From positions 3,793 to 20,589 of the forward strand of contig DFJD01000046.1 in assembly GCA_002372875.1 (NCBI GenBank): DNA of 16,797 nt, given 5' to 3'. Origin of the DNA: Clostridiales bacterium UBA3680 (GTDB lineage: Bacteria; Bacillota; Clostridia; Lachnospirales; CAG-274). The position numbers and the translations under genes were made by a program. The notes beneath the pieces were generated by a model, which was given only the letters and a program-made list of their open reading frames with translations, ran no database searches and was not told where the DNA came from. This document shows, one piece after another, positions 5,650 through 14,144 of this stretch; positions within the stretch are counted from its first letter, which is position 1; every line of letters starts with the position of its first letter.

Positions 5650-6504
5650 CTATACATCATTTATTTCGAATAATTCGGCAAGAAATTTTCCCACTCCGTC
5701 CTCGTCATTGCTTTTTATGACCACATCGGCATTGTTTCTGACATTTTCGGAGGCATTTGCCACGGCACAGCCTAGACCTGCCGCCTTAAGCATTGAAATA
5801 TCGTTGTCGTTATCTCCGAAAGCTATGATCTGTTCGGGGGATATATTGTGTTCCCTTGCAACGGCAAGCACGGCATCTGCCTTTGAAACACCTTTTTTAA
5901 TTATATCAAGACAGTTTACATTGGATTTTACGGCATATATACCCGATATGCTCTCGTTAAGCTTATCTCTCAACTTTAGCAGCCTTTCAATGTTGTTGTC
6001 TATAACCACCACTTTCACCACATCGGTAAGCTCTTCGGCTTTATGCATATTTTCAATGTAATGATAAGGAATGTTGTTTTTGATCTTCTTTTTGTATTTG
6101 GTCACAACAAGGCTCATGCCCGAGGTAAGCAAAAGTTTTGAATTTGTATAGCACGCCTCGCGGGTAAATGCCTTGCTTTCAATGGAAAATTCATCAAAAA
6201 TATCAAATAGAGCCTTCAGCTCCTCTTTTTGAAGAGCGATGATCCTCTTTCTTCCTCCGCCGTTATAAAAGTCCGCCACGGTAGCACCGTTACAGCCTAT
6301 TATAAGAGGTCTGATCCCCAGCTCGTCCGTATAGTCTTTTACAAGGATATCATTTCTGCCCGTAACAAAAAGAATTTTGATACCTTTATTATGAAGGGCG
6401 GCAAGAACTCTTTTGTTGTATCGGCTCAGATAGCCCTCGCTGTCAAGCAGCGTTCCGTCGCAATCGGTGGCTATCAGCTTGTAATCGTCTTTTTTCAGCT
6501 CCAT
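5650..6504 (-). CDS. Cof-type HAD-IIB hydrolase (sugar-phosphate phosphatase family)
   Basis: This 284-residue protein belongs to the HAD superfamily, whose IIB (Cof) members hydrolyse phosphate from sugar phosphates or cofactors such as FMN. Visible motifs: I, DCDGTLLDSEG with nucleophile Asp14 and acid/base Asp16; II, FVTGR with Thr48; III, KKGVSKADAV with Lys208; IV, FGDNDNDISML with Asp231 and Asp235. The alpha/beta cap lies between II and III. The actual substrate cannot be read from sequence. The start ATG overlaps the end of rluB by 10 nt, so it is translationally coupled and is the last gene of the nine-gene run. No clear hairpin terminator is visible after its stop. Confidence 0.92.
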   Translation of the reverse strand: MELKKDDYKLIATDCDGTLLDSEGYLSRYNKRVLAALHNKGIKILFVTGRNDILVKDYTDELGIRPLIIGCNGATVADFYNGGGRKRIIALQKEELKALFDIFDEFSIESKAFTREACYTNSKLLLTSGMSLVVTKYKKKIKNNIPYHYIENMHKAEELTDVVKVVVIDNNIERLLKLRDKLNESISGIYAVKSNVNCLDIIKKGVSKADAVLAVAREHNISPEQIIAFGDNDNDISMLKAAGLGCAVANASENVRNNADVVIKSNDEDGVGKFLAELFEINDV

Positions 6505-7202
6505 AGCGCTTCAAGCTCATCATCGGTAAGGTATGCGTACTGCCCCGACTTTAAAGCGCCCAAGGTAACACTTCCGACAGATATTCTCTTAAGTTTTTTC
6601 ACCTTACAACCCATCTTTTCACACATTCTTCTTATTTGTCTGTTTCTGCCCTCATGTATGGTTATTTTAAGCTTCGTTCCCTTTGGTCCGACATCTATTA
6701 TCTCTATGGCGGCGGGAGCGGTAAGCCTGCCAAGAATTTCCATTCCCCGAGAAAACTCACACAACGCCTCTTTTGAAGGGGTTTTATCTGTAAGGGCAAT
6801 ATATGTTTTCTCCGTATTCGAGGAAGGGTGCGTAAGCTTTCTTGTAAGCGCACCGTCGTTTGTAAGTATCAGCAAGCCGCTTGTATCGTAGTCAAGTCTG
6901 CCCACGGGGTAAATTCTTTCCTTAACGTCGATAAGGTCGAGAACGGTTTTTCTGCCAAACTGATCGGATGCGGTGGTAACCACTCCAACGGGCTTATACA
7001 GCTTGATATAAACATTTTTTTCTTTCTTTTCTATCTTCTTGCCGTCAACCTGAACAAGATCGTTTTCATCCACCTTAACGCCCTGCTCGGTTACGATTTT
7101 TCCGTTTACACGCACGCGGCCTTGTGCTATAAGCTCTTCGGCTTTTCTTCTTGATGCCACGCCGCATTCTGCCATATATTTTTGCAAACGCTCTTTGTTC
7201 AT
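6495..7202 (-). CDS. rluB: Pseudouridine synthase, RluB/RsuA family
   Basis: This enzyme isomerises a uridine in rRNA; RluB acts on 23S rRNA near the peptidyl transferase centre. The 235-residue protein has an N-terminal S4 RNA-binding domain (residues 3 to about 50, RLQKYMAECGVASRRKAEEL) and the catalytic domain with YPVGRLDYDTSGLLILTNDG (nucleophile Asp104). GRNRQIRRMCEKMGCKVKKL near the end is typical of the RsuA/RluB/RluE/RluF branch. I chose ATG 7202, four bases after the scpB stop, over an in-frame TTG at 7220 that would lie within scpB. The scpB-rluB neighbourhood is common in Firmicutes. Assignment to RluB rather than RsuA rests on this context and is less certain than the family. Confidence 0.93.
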   Translation of the reverse strand: MNKERLQKYMAECGVASRRKAEELIAQGRVRVNGKIVTEQGVKVDENDLVQVDGKKIEKKEKNVYIKLYKPVGVVTTASDQFGRKTVLDLIDVKERIYPVGRLDYDTSGLLILTNDGALTRKLTHPSSNTEKTYIALTDKTPSKEALCEFSRGMEILGRLTAPAAIEIIDVGPKGTKLKITIHEGRNRQIRRMCEKMGCKVKKLKRISVGSVTLGALKSGQYAYLTDDELEALWS

Positions 7203-7206
7203 GGTG

Positions 7207-7767
7207 TTACTTTCCCGCAAAGCCGTCCACCTCTTCTTCGGCTTCCTTTCTTAACCGCTCCATATCGCTTTCATCCTTCGGAAGTGCCGACAAAGACGGA
7301 AGATTAAAAAACCTCAAAAATTCGTCCGTAGTGCCGAAAAGAATGGGGTGTCCCGGGGCTTCAAGCCTTCCCATTTCGCATACAAGGTCATATTCCACAA
7401 GTTTATTTACGGCATGGTCGGCGGAAACTCCTCTTATGCTTTCCACCGCAGACTTTGTGATAGGCTGCTTATACGCAATTATGGCAAGGGTCTCAAGAAG
7501 CGTTACCGATAATTTTTTTCTTGTAGGAGCGGTATAAAGTTTTTTAATATAGTCATAGCAATCGGGGCTTGTACACATCTGGTAGCCGTCTTCCACCTGT
7601 ATTATTCTTATGCCCTTGCATGAATATTCCCGTACCATTTCCTCAAGAACTTCATTCAAAGTTTTCTCGTCAACTCCCGTTGCCAGGGAAATATCCTTCA
7701 AAGCCACAACTTCTCCGCTTACAAAAAGCAGAGACTCTATAATTGAGCATAGCTTATTTTTGTCCAT
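7207..7767 (-). CDS. scpB: Segregation and condensation protein B
   Basis: ScpB is the winged-helix (Kite) subunit that dimerises and binds ScpA in the SMC-ScpAB condensin complex, needed for chromosome segregation. From ATG 7767 it has 186 residues, near the family length. It shows LCSIIESLLFVSGEVVALKD, then LETLAIIAYKQPITKSAVES, IRGVSADHAVNKLVEYDLV and GRLEAPGHPILFGTTDEFL, all hallmark ScpB stretches. I prefer ATG 7767, preceded by TTTGGAGAGAATACAG, because the family normally begins just before this point. A GTG at 7821 in frame would add 18 residues and is the alternative. It follows scpA and precedes rluB by 4 nt. Confidence 0.94.
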   Translation of the reverse strand: MDKNKLCSIIESLLFVSGEVVALKDISLATGVDEKTLNEVLEEMVREYSCKGIRIIQVEDGYQMCTSPDCYDYIKKLYTAPTRKKLSVTLLETLAIIAYKQPITKSAVESIRGVSADHAVNKLVEYDLVCEMGRLEAPGHPILFGTTDEFLRFFNLPSLSALPKDESDMERLRKEAEEEVDGFAGK

Positions 7768-7826
7768 CTGTATTCTCTCCAAACTCTTTAGTTTGTCTTT
7801 AAGCCGATAAAAGGCTTTCACCTATT

Positions 7827-8573
7827 TTACCCTGTGGGTGTCAATATGATATCGCAAAAATCCGCCGCTTGTGTTATTAAAAGTCTGCTCTTTCTTACCA
7901 TTTCAAGAATCGCCATAAAGGTTGCAATAATTTCCCCTTTCGGACTTTGTTCGTTTAAAAGAGAAAAAAGAGTGGTCTTCTTTTGCCTTTTGAGGGTGGC
8001 GCTTATAAGCTCCATCTTACTTTCTACGGTAAATTCCTCTCGTTGTATGGTATTAAAGCCGCTTCTTACTTTGTCGACTTTAAGCTCTCTTCTTCTTATC
8101 GCCTCGTTAAAGGCACGCAGGAGCATATCCGCATCCGCCCCGTTCAGTATGTCGGTTATCTGTCTGGGAACGTCACCTTTAGCCTTGGCTATTGTTTTGT
8201 TGTCGGGAGACTTTGACAAAAACATACCCGCATTTTTCTGAAGATCATCGAAATCTTCGGCAAACTCTTTGTATTTTTTGTACTCTATAAGTCTTTCAAC
8301 AAGCTCGGCACGAGGGTCGGTTTCCTCTCCTTCCTCGGTTTTTATCTTGGGAAGGAGCAATCTCGACTTTATTTCGATAAGTGTACTTGCCATCACTATG
8401 AATTCGCTTACCGATTCCATATTCTCTTTTTTCATGGCATCAACACATTCCAAATATTGATCCGTGATCTCGGCTATGGGTATATCGTTAATGTCTATCT
8501 TGTTTTTTATTATAAGGGAGTACAACAAGTCCATAGGCCCTTCAAAGGCATCAAGACGAATATTTACATCCAT
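7827..8573 (-). CDS. scpA: Segregation and condensation protein A (kleisin)
   Basis: ScpA is the kleisin that bridges the two SMC heads and recruits ScpB. The 248-residue protein opens with MDVNIRLDAFEGPMDLLYSL, the N-terminal motif that contacts the SMC neck. It continues with IDINDIPIAEITDQYLECVD and the helical SEFIVMASTLIEIKSRLLLP. It ends in the C-terminal winged helix (ATFMAILEMVRKSRLLITQ, then ADFCDIILTPTG). Charged linkers lie between. Its ATG directly follows the stop codon of the upstream M50-like gene (TAAATG, no gap). Length and motifs are normal. Confidence 0.95.
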   Translation of the reverse strand: MDVNIRLDAFEGPMDLLYSLIIKNKIDINDIPIAEITDQYLECVDAMKKENMESVSEFIVMASTLIEIKSRLLLPKIKTEEGEETDPRAELVERLIEYKKYKEFAEDFDDLQKNAGMFLSKSPDNKTIAKAKGDVPRQITDILNGADADMLLRAFNEAIRRRELKVDKVRSGFNTIQREEFTVESKMELISATLKRQKKTTLFSLLNEQSPKGEIIATFMAILEMVRKSRLLITQAADFCDIILTPTG

Positions 8574-9155
8574 TTACACAATAGCCCCCACAACGGCCAA
8601 TGTCACCGAATCAAGAATACTGCTTAATATTCCGCCCACGGAAAGAAGTAAAAACACCATTACCCAAAGTATTATTTTCTCTGTTTGTCTGTAACTTAGG
8701 GCCGCATTCGGGTCCATATAATTTTTCAGTATCCTGCTTGCACAAAGGGGTTCTACGGGAATACAGTTGAAAACGGCTATTTTTATAAAATATAGGCCCA
8801 AAAACTGCATAAAGAAAGCCGTTACGGGAACAAACCTTGCCACAAGACAAAACAGCACACCCAAAACAAAGCTCACAACTATGGGCATACCGTATGTCAG
8901 TGTTACCGCCGTTTTTCTGTTTTTGTAACCCAAAGAGCTTGTTTCCACAGGTTTTCCCCATCCATAGCCCGAAAAAAGGAAAAGCATAAACCCGATAGGC
9001 TCAAAATGTTTTAAAGGGTTCAACGTTAATCTTCCGTTTTTTTTCGGAGTGGGATCGCCCAAAAGGTGTGAGGTAAGTGCTTTTGTAAATTCAAATACGG
9101 TCGTAACCGTAATAATACTTACGGCAATGATCAAATATGTTATAATTGCGGTCAT
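8574..9155 (-). CDS. Site-2 protease (M50) family protein lacking catalytic residues
   Basis: The 193-residue polytopic membrane protein has the M50 layout: a first transmembrane helix, then GDPTPKKNGRLTLNP (34-47) with His50, GYGWGKPVETSSLGYKNRK (63-81), and further helices. A C-terminal NCIPVEPLCASRIL (130-143) follows. Family members carry HExxH in the first helix; here that place reads F21-E22-F-T-K25, so both zinc-binding His are gone. The second motif PLDG reads PLCA, so the third ligand Asp is Cys138. It should not be a metalloprotease. The frame is open and overlaps mutL by ATGA (9152-9155) and abuts scpA, so it appears maintained. A structural or scaffold role in the membrane is conceivable but unproven. 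M50 genes next to scpAB are common in clostridia, from general recollection. Confidence 0.85.
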   Translation of the reverse strand: MTAIITYLIIAVSIITVTTVFEFTKALTSHLLGDPTPKKNGRLTLNPLKHFEPIGFMLFLFSGYGWGKPVETSSLGYKNRKTAVTLTYGMPIVVSFVLGVLFCLVARFVPVTAFFMQFLGLYFIKIAVFNCIPVEPLCASRILKNYMDPNAALSYRQTEKIILWVMVFLLLSVGGILSSILDSVTLAVVGAIV

Positions 9156-11155
9156 TTATCCTGGATCCTCTTAAACTTTTTCTCTATTTCGTACTTACTC
9201 ATTTCTATTATTGTAGGTCTGCCGTGAGGACAACAAAAAGGGTTTTCAAGCTTGAGCAAACTTTCGATAAGATACCTTGCCTCCTGAACGCTCAGCTTCT
9301 CATTACCCTTAACAGCCGCTTTACAGCTCATAAGGGCAATTTCATCCATTTTGTTATCATACAGATTTGTAACTCTTCCTTTTGCCAACGAATCGACAAT
9401 ATCTCTGAAAGATGCCACAAAATCATACTTTTCAAGCAAATAGGGCACACTTCTGACTGCGTAGCAACGGTCTCCGAACTCGTCAAATTCAAAGCCGAAT
9501 TTTTCCAGAACGGCTCTGTTTTCTTCTATGAGCACCTTTTCACTTTCGGTCACATTTATCGTCACCGGATCGAGAAGAAGCTGGCTCATATTTTCAGAAG
9601 AACGTATTTTTTGCGAAAACTCCTCAAAAAGCACTCTTTCATGGGCGGCATGCTGGTCTATCATGTACATTTTGCCTGCCTGTTCCACTATCCAGTAGGT
9701 TCTGAAAATCTGTCCTATGATGATATAGTCCGTAAAAAAGGGCTTTCTTGAAGGCTTTTTCTCTTCCGTGACCCCAAACGAGGACAAGGGAGGCATTTTA
9801 ACGGGCTCTTCCTCCTTTTTTTCGCTCGGTGTGTCGCTTTGCGCATAAAGAGGCTTCTCCTCCTCTTCCTTTGGCATAAAGTCAAGAAAAGAGACGGGTT
9901 TTTCTTCTTTTTTAGGCAAAGTCTCGTCCGCTTTTACGTTACGCAAGGATCTCTCGGAAATAAGAGGTGTGTTCTGTTCGTAGCCGAAATCTACGCTTTT
10001 TGACGGCGATACGGGCATTGAAGAGGCAACGGAAGGCTGGGCTGCCGTCATTGTGACAGGTGCCGTTGTTTCCGCGGAATATTCAAAATCCTCCACATCT
10101 TCAAGGGTCTGCTGTATAGGCTTTTCCGGTGTCGGTTTTTTCGGTGCATCCCATGTCACCTTGGATATAAGGCTCTTATCGGCAAATGCATTTGAAACGG
10201 CATTATACACAAGGTCATATACGGCATTTTCATCTGAAAACCTTACCTCAAGCTTTGCAGGATGCACGTTTACATCAACACAACCGGGAGGTACCGTTAA
10301 ATTAAGTATAAACACGGGATATTTTCCCACCATAAGTCTGCCTTTGTAGGCATCTTCAACGGCATCTCTGACAAGTTTGCTCACAACATAACGCGAACCT
10401 ATAAAGAAATTCTCGTAGCTTCTGTTTCCTCTGTTAAGCTCGGGTTTGCCTATAAGGCCGCTTATCCTGTATCCGTCGGAAACAAAGTCTGCGGCTATCA
10501 TCTTTTCCGCCGCCTCTCGTCCGTAGATATAAAAAATATTTTCCTTCAGATTTCCCGAGCCTGTGGTCTGCAAGATGCAATTTCCGTTGTTTATAAACTT
10601 AATTGCCACCTCGGGGTGGGCAAGGGCAAGTCTGTTTACAATTTCGGAGACCTTGCTCCCCTCAACGGCGGGTTTCTTTAAAAACTTTCTTCTTGCGGGG
10701 GTGTTGTAAAAAATGTTTCTTACAATGATCTCCGTTCCGTTGTTTCCTGCGGATGTGCTCTGTTTTTCGACCTTTCCGCCGTTTATTTGTATGTATGAGG
10801 CGGCGATGGCATCTTTTGTTTTGGTCGTCATCTCCACCTGTGCTACGGAGGCAACGGAGGAAAGAGCCTCCCCTCTGAAACCGAAGGTCATAATATCATC
10901 CAAGTCTTCAAGCTTGCTCAGCTTACTTGTGGCATGGCGTAAAAAAGCGGTTTTAAGCTCGCCTTCCTCTATTCCCCTTCCGTTGTCCTTTATTCTTATA
11001 AGGGAGGTACCGCCATCTTTTATTTCTATTATTACGGAGGTCGCCCCCGCATCTATGGAATTTTCCGTAAGCTCTTTAACCACGGAAGCAGGTCGCTCTA
11101 TTACCTCTCCTGCGGCTATTTTGTTTATTAAAGCATCATCAAGTAAATGTATCAT
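9152..11155 (-). CDS. mutL: DNA mismatch repair endonuclease MutL
   Basis: MutL is recruited by MutS and, in bacteria without MutH, nicks the new strand. The 667-residue protein has the GHKL ATPase domain with IAAGEVIERPASVVKELTEN (Glu28, Asn32), FGFRGEALSSVA (91-102), and GTEIIVRNIFYNTPARRKF (140-158). A charged, Pro-rich linker spans about 330-475. The C-terminal domain contains DQHAAHERVLFEE (500-512), fitting the DQHA-x2-E-x4-E endonuclease motif, and CCPHGRPTIIE near the end, a metal-site segment. It is therefore predicted to be a nicking MutL. Its ATG overlaps the mutS stop as ATGA, and its stop overlaps the next gene the same way. Confidence 0.97.
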   Translation of the reverse strand: MIHLLDDALINKIAAGEVIERPASVVKELTENSIDAGATSVIIEIKDGGTSLIRIKDNGRGIEEGELKTAFLRHATSKLSKLEDLDDIMTFGFRGEALSSVASVAQVEMTTKTKDAIAASYIQINGGKVEKQSTSAGNNGTEIIVRNIFYNTPARRKFLKKPAVEGSKVSEIVNRLALAHPEVAIKFINNGNCILQTTGSGNLKENIFYIYGREAAEKMIAADFVSDGYRISGLIGKPELNRGNRSYENFFIGSRYVVSKLVRDAVEDAYKGRLMVGKYPVFILNLTVPPGCVDVNVHPAKLEVRFSDENAVYDLVYNAVSNAFADKSLISKVTWDAPKKPTPEKPIQQTLEDVEDFEYSAETTAPVTMTAAQPSVASSMPVSPSKSVDFGYEQNTPLISERSLRNVKADETLPKKEEKPVSFLDFMPKEEEEKPLYAQSDTPSEKKEEEPVKMPPLSSFGVTEEKKPSRKPFFTDYIIIGQIFRTYWIVEQAGKMYMIDQHAAHERVLFEEFSQKIRSSENMSQLLLDPVTINVTESEKVLIEENRAVLEKFGFEFDEFGDRCYAVRSVPYLLEKYDFVASFRDIVDSLAKGRVTNLYDNKMDEIALMSCKAAVKGNEKLSVQEARYLIESLLKLENPFCCPHGRPTIIEMSKYEIEKKFKRIQDK

Positions 11156-13734
11156 TCTTTTAGCTCAAGCAGCTCCTCTTTAAGCCTTGCAAGGGTCTGC
11201 ATTGCCTCCATGGGTGTGATATTGTTTATATCGATTTTTTCACACTCTTCTACGATCGCATTCAGTTTTTCGTTTTCAACAGGTTCGGGAGCATCGGGTA
11301 TATCGGATATGCCCTTGACCTCACCTTGCTTTTCGTTCAATCTTTCAAGTATTTTATTCGCTCTTTTTACCACCGTTTTCGGAACGCCGGCAAGAGAGGC
11401 AACATGTATGCCGTAACTTTTATCCGTGCCTCCGTCAACGATCTTTCTTAGGAAGATGACCTCTTCTCCGTTTTCTTGAACGCTTACCGAGCGGTTCACA
11501 ACTCCTTCCACCCTTCCTTCAAGCTCTGTCAGCTCGTGATAATGTGTGGCAAAAAGTGTTCTCGCCTTTATCTTTTTTGCGATATACTCCAGCACAGACC
11601 ACGCTATGCTCAATCCGTCGTAGGTGGATGTACCTCGCCCTATCTCGTCAAGAATGAGCAAACTTCTTTCCGTGGCGTTATTTAGAATATTCGCAACCTC
11701 GTTCATTTCCACCATAAATGTGGATTGCCCCGTAGCAAGGTTATCCGAAGCGCCTACTCTTGTAAATATTCTGTCGGTAATGCCTATAACGGCACTTTCC
11801 GCAGGCACGAAAGAACCTGTTTGCGCCATAAGAACTATAAGGGCGCATTGACGCATATATGTGGATTTACCCGCCATATTCGGGCCTGTAATAATATCGA
11901 TCCTCTTGTCCTCACCGTTCAGATAAATATCGTTCGGTATGAAGGAGCCCTCCGTCATTTTTTCAACCACGGGATGACGGCCTTCTTTTACATCTATTAT
12001 TCTTTCCTCGGTGATATTCGGCCTTACATAGTTGTTTGAAAGAGCCACACTTGCAAGTGATGCAAGAGCATCCACGGCGGATACCGCGGCTGCCGCACGG
12101 CTTATTCTTTCTGTTTGTGCCGCCACCTTATCTCTTATGTCCGCAAAAAGATCATATTCAAGCACCGTTATTTTCTCATCGGCACCGATTATCTTATCTT
12201 CAATTTGTTTCAGTTCGGGAGTAATGTATCTTTCCGCATTAACAAGAGTTTGCTTTCTTGTGTAATAATCGGGCACAAGGTCTTTGTAGGAATTGGTCAC
12301 CTCGATATAGTAGCCGAAAACCTTATTGAACCTGACCCTTAAATTTTTAATGCCCGTTTTCTCTTTCTCGGTATTTTCAAGCTCCATGAGCCATTTTGTA
12401 CCGTCACTTTTTGCCGAACGAAGTTCATCAAGTTCGGGGGAGACCCCTTTTTTTATAAGTCCGCCCTCTCTTACGGAAAAAGGCGGTTCCTCGGCAATAT
12501 GCTTATCTATAAGAGCAAAAACGTCCTCAAGAGGATCTATTCTGTCGTTTATCGCCTTTATTTGCTCACAATCAAATTCATCAAGAACAGACTTTATTTC
12601 GGGCAAAACGGAAAATGAACATTTAAGAGAAACAAGATCTCTTGCATTACAAGTGCCGTAGACCGTTTTTGTCATAAGCCTTTCAATGTCGTAGATCTTT
12701 CCGAGGCTCTCTCTTAATCTGTCTGTTGCCATGGGGTCCTTCGTCAGCGCCTGTACGGCATCGAGTCGTTGATTTATTCTGTCTTTGCTTATCAACGGGC
12801 TTTCCACCCATTTTCTGAGCCTTCTTGCCCCCAAGGCAGACTTCGTCTTATCGAGCACCCACAAAAGAGACCCTCTTTTTGAGCCGTCTTTTAGCGTGGC
12901 TGTGAGCTCAAGATTCTTTCTTGAACTTGCATCAAGCACCATTGCTTTGCTGTCGGTCATTCTTCTGAGAGTGGAAATATGCTTAAGCGCATTTTTTTGC
13001 GTTTCGAGAAGATACGCCATAAGCGCACCTGCGGCACTTACCGCGGCTCTTTCCCCTTCTATGCCGAAACCTTCAAGATTGAGCGTTCCGAAATGGTTGC
13101 AAAGGCAGATGCTTGCACTTTGATAATCGTAGCACCATCTGTTGTAATCGTTGCTCTCAAGCTCAAAGGCTCTTTTTATTTTTTCTCTTAGGTCAAATTG
13201 TTCATTGCATATTATTTCGGAGGGATTTATTCTGGCTATCTCGTCGAGTATTTTTCCGCTTTCGTTCTCGGAGAAGCTTTGCACGGTAAATTCTCCCGTG
13301 GTAACATCACAGCCCGCTATACCGTAGCCGTCACCGTTTTTGCAAATGCTCACGATATAATTGTTCTTGCTTTCGTCAAGAACGTTTGTATCAAGCACCG
13401 TACCCGGAGTAACTATCCTTATAACATCTCTTTTAACAAGCCCCTTTGCCTGCTTAGGATCTTCGGTTTGCTCGCACACGGCAACCTTGTAACCCTTTTG
13501 TATAAGTTTTGCGATATATCCGTCGGCAGAGTGGAAGGGAACACCGCACATAGGCGCCCTTTCTTCCACACCGCAGTCCTTTCCCGTAAGTGTCAGCTCA
13601 AGCTCCTTCGAAGCTATTTTCGCATCTTCAAAGAAAAGCTCGTAAAAGTCCCCGAGACGATAAAACAGCAGGCAATATTGATACTGCTTTTTTATTTCCA
13701 AATACTGCTGCATCATCGGGGTATATCCGCTCAT
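11152..13734 (-). CDS. mutS: DNA mismatch recognition protein MutS
   Basis: MutS binds mismatches and, as an ATPase sliding clamp, recruits MutL. The protein is 860 residues from ATG 13734. It has the mismatch-contact motif GDFYELF (Phe30, Glu32), core and clamp domains with FGYYIEVTNSYKDLVP, Walker A GPNMAGKSTYM (617-627), Walker B LLILDEIGRGTSTYDGLS (Asp696, Glu697) and ATHYHEL. The short C-terminal region is family-like. I chose ATG 13734 because it overlaps the stop of the upstream gene (TGATG) and gives the family start MSGYTPMMQQYLEIK; an in-frame start at 13761 would lie inside the upstream gene. All catalytic motifs are intact. Confidence 0.97.
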   Translation of the reverse strand: MSGYTPMMQQYLEIKKQYQYCLLFYRLGDFYELFFEDAKIASKELELTLTGKDCGVEERAPMCGVPFHSADGYIAKLIQKGYKVAVCEQTEDPKQAKGLVKRDVIRIVTPGTVLDTNVLDESKNNYIVSICKNGDGYGIAGCDVTTGEFTVQSFSENESGKILDEIARINPSEIICNEQFDLREKIKRAFELESNDYNRWCYDYQSASICLCNHFGTLNLEGFGIEGERAAVSAAGALMAYLLETQKNALKHISTLRRMTDSKAMVLDASSRKNLELTATLKDGSKRGSLLWVLDKTKSALGARRLRKWVESPLISKDRINQRLDAVQALTKDPMATDRLRESLGKIYDIERLMTKTVYGTCNARDLVSLKCSFSVLPEIKSVLDEFDCEQIKAINDRIDPLEDVFALIDKHIAEEPPFSVREGGLIKKGVSPELDELRSAKSDGTKWLMELENTEKEKTGIKNLRVRFNKVFGYYIEVTNSYKDLVPDYYTRKQTLVNAERYITPELKQIEDKIIGADEKITVLEYDLFADIRDKVAAQTERISRAAAAVSAVDALASLASVALSNNYVRPNITEERIIDVKEGRHPVVEKMTEGSFIPNDIYLNGEDKRIDIITGPNMAGKSTYMRQCALIVLMAQTGSFVPAESAVIGITDRIFTRVGASDNLATGQSTFMVEMNEVANILNNATERSLLILDEIGRGTSTYDGLSIAWSVLEYIAKKIKARTLFATHYHELTELEGRVEGVVNRSVSVQENGEEVIFLRKIVDGGTDKSYGIHVASLAGVPKTVVKRANKILERLNEKQGEVKGISDIPDAPEPVENEKLNAIVEECEKIDINNITPMEAMQTLARLKEELLELKE

Positions 13735-14123
13735 CAGTGGCACCCCGCACAAGTAGAGCACTTGCCGGTACAGCCGCCCTCTTGTTCTTGCCCCGATAAG
13801 GAGGCATTAAAAACATCCATCACCGATGATACGAACATTCTGTATCGGTTTTCGGCTCTCATCATATCAGCGACCACACTGTTTTCTCTGAGATTTTGTG
13901 CCATGTCGCTTATCTTATCGAGTCGTTCTTTTTGTCCCTCTTCGGTAAGACTGTCTTTTTCAAGCTCATATTTTTTCTTTGCATCACTGTAATCGAAAAG
14001 AAGTTTTTGAGCCTGTTCATTTCCGTCAAAAATATAACGTGTTTCATTGACCGCCTTAGCGTAATCGCTTTCAAGTATTCTGTTGGCAAGCTCTCTTGCA
14101 AGCTCGTAAACCGTAGGTTCCAT
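13734..14123 (-). CDS. YlbF/YmcA (Ric) family protein with Cys-rich tail
   Basis: The 129-residue, mostly helical protein (MEPTVYELARELANRILESD through NRYRMFVSSVMDVFNASLSG) matches the YlbF/YmcA family. In B. subtilis YlbF, YmcA and YaaT form a complex that carries Fe-S clusters and promotes RNase Y-dependent RNA processing. The place between miaB and mutS is that of B. subtilis ymcA (ymcB-ymcA-cotE-mutS), with cotE absent. The C-terminus has Cys118-x3-Cys122-x2-Cys125-x2-Cys128-His129, a spacing like the cluster-binding tail I recall for YlbF. The gene thus combines ymcA synteny with a YlbF-type Cys tail; I leave the symbol open. A good AAGGAGGAGAAA precedes the ATG, 21 nt after miaB. Confidence 0.85.
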   Translation of the reverse strand: MEPTVYELARELANRILESDYAKAVNETRYIFDGNEQAQKLLFDYSDAKKKYELEKDSLTEEGQKERLDKISDMAQNLRENSVVADMMRAENRYRMFVSSVMDVFNASLSGQEQEGGCTGKCSTCAGCH

Positions 14124-14144
14124 TTTTCTCCTCCTTATACAGCC

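Noticed and set aside
6229..6891. Long plus-strand frame antisense to the phosphatase and rluB genes
   Set aside because: It is a shadow of two secure genes on the other strand, with no ribosome site or recognisable domain.
9146..9751. Long plus-strand frame antisense to mutL
   Set aside because: mutL is unambiguous by motifs; the antisense product has no family-like features.
13734..13760. Cys-x-x-Cys-His at the end of the YlbF/YmcA-like protein as a c-type heme site
   Set aside because: There is no signal peptide and the family is cytoplasmic; the spacing fits an Fe-S tail better.
13198..13992. 264-codon plus-strand frame antisense to mutS and the YlbF/YmcA-like gene
   Set aside because: Both minus-strand genes are secure; the composition is that of a shadow frame.
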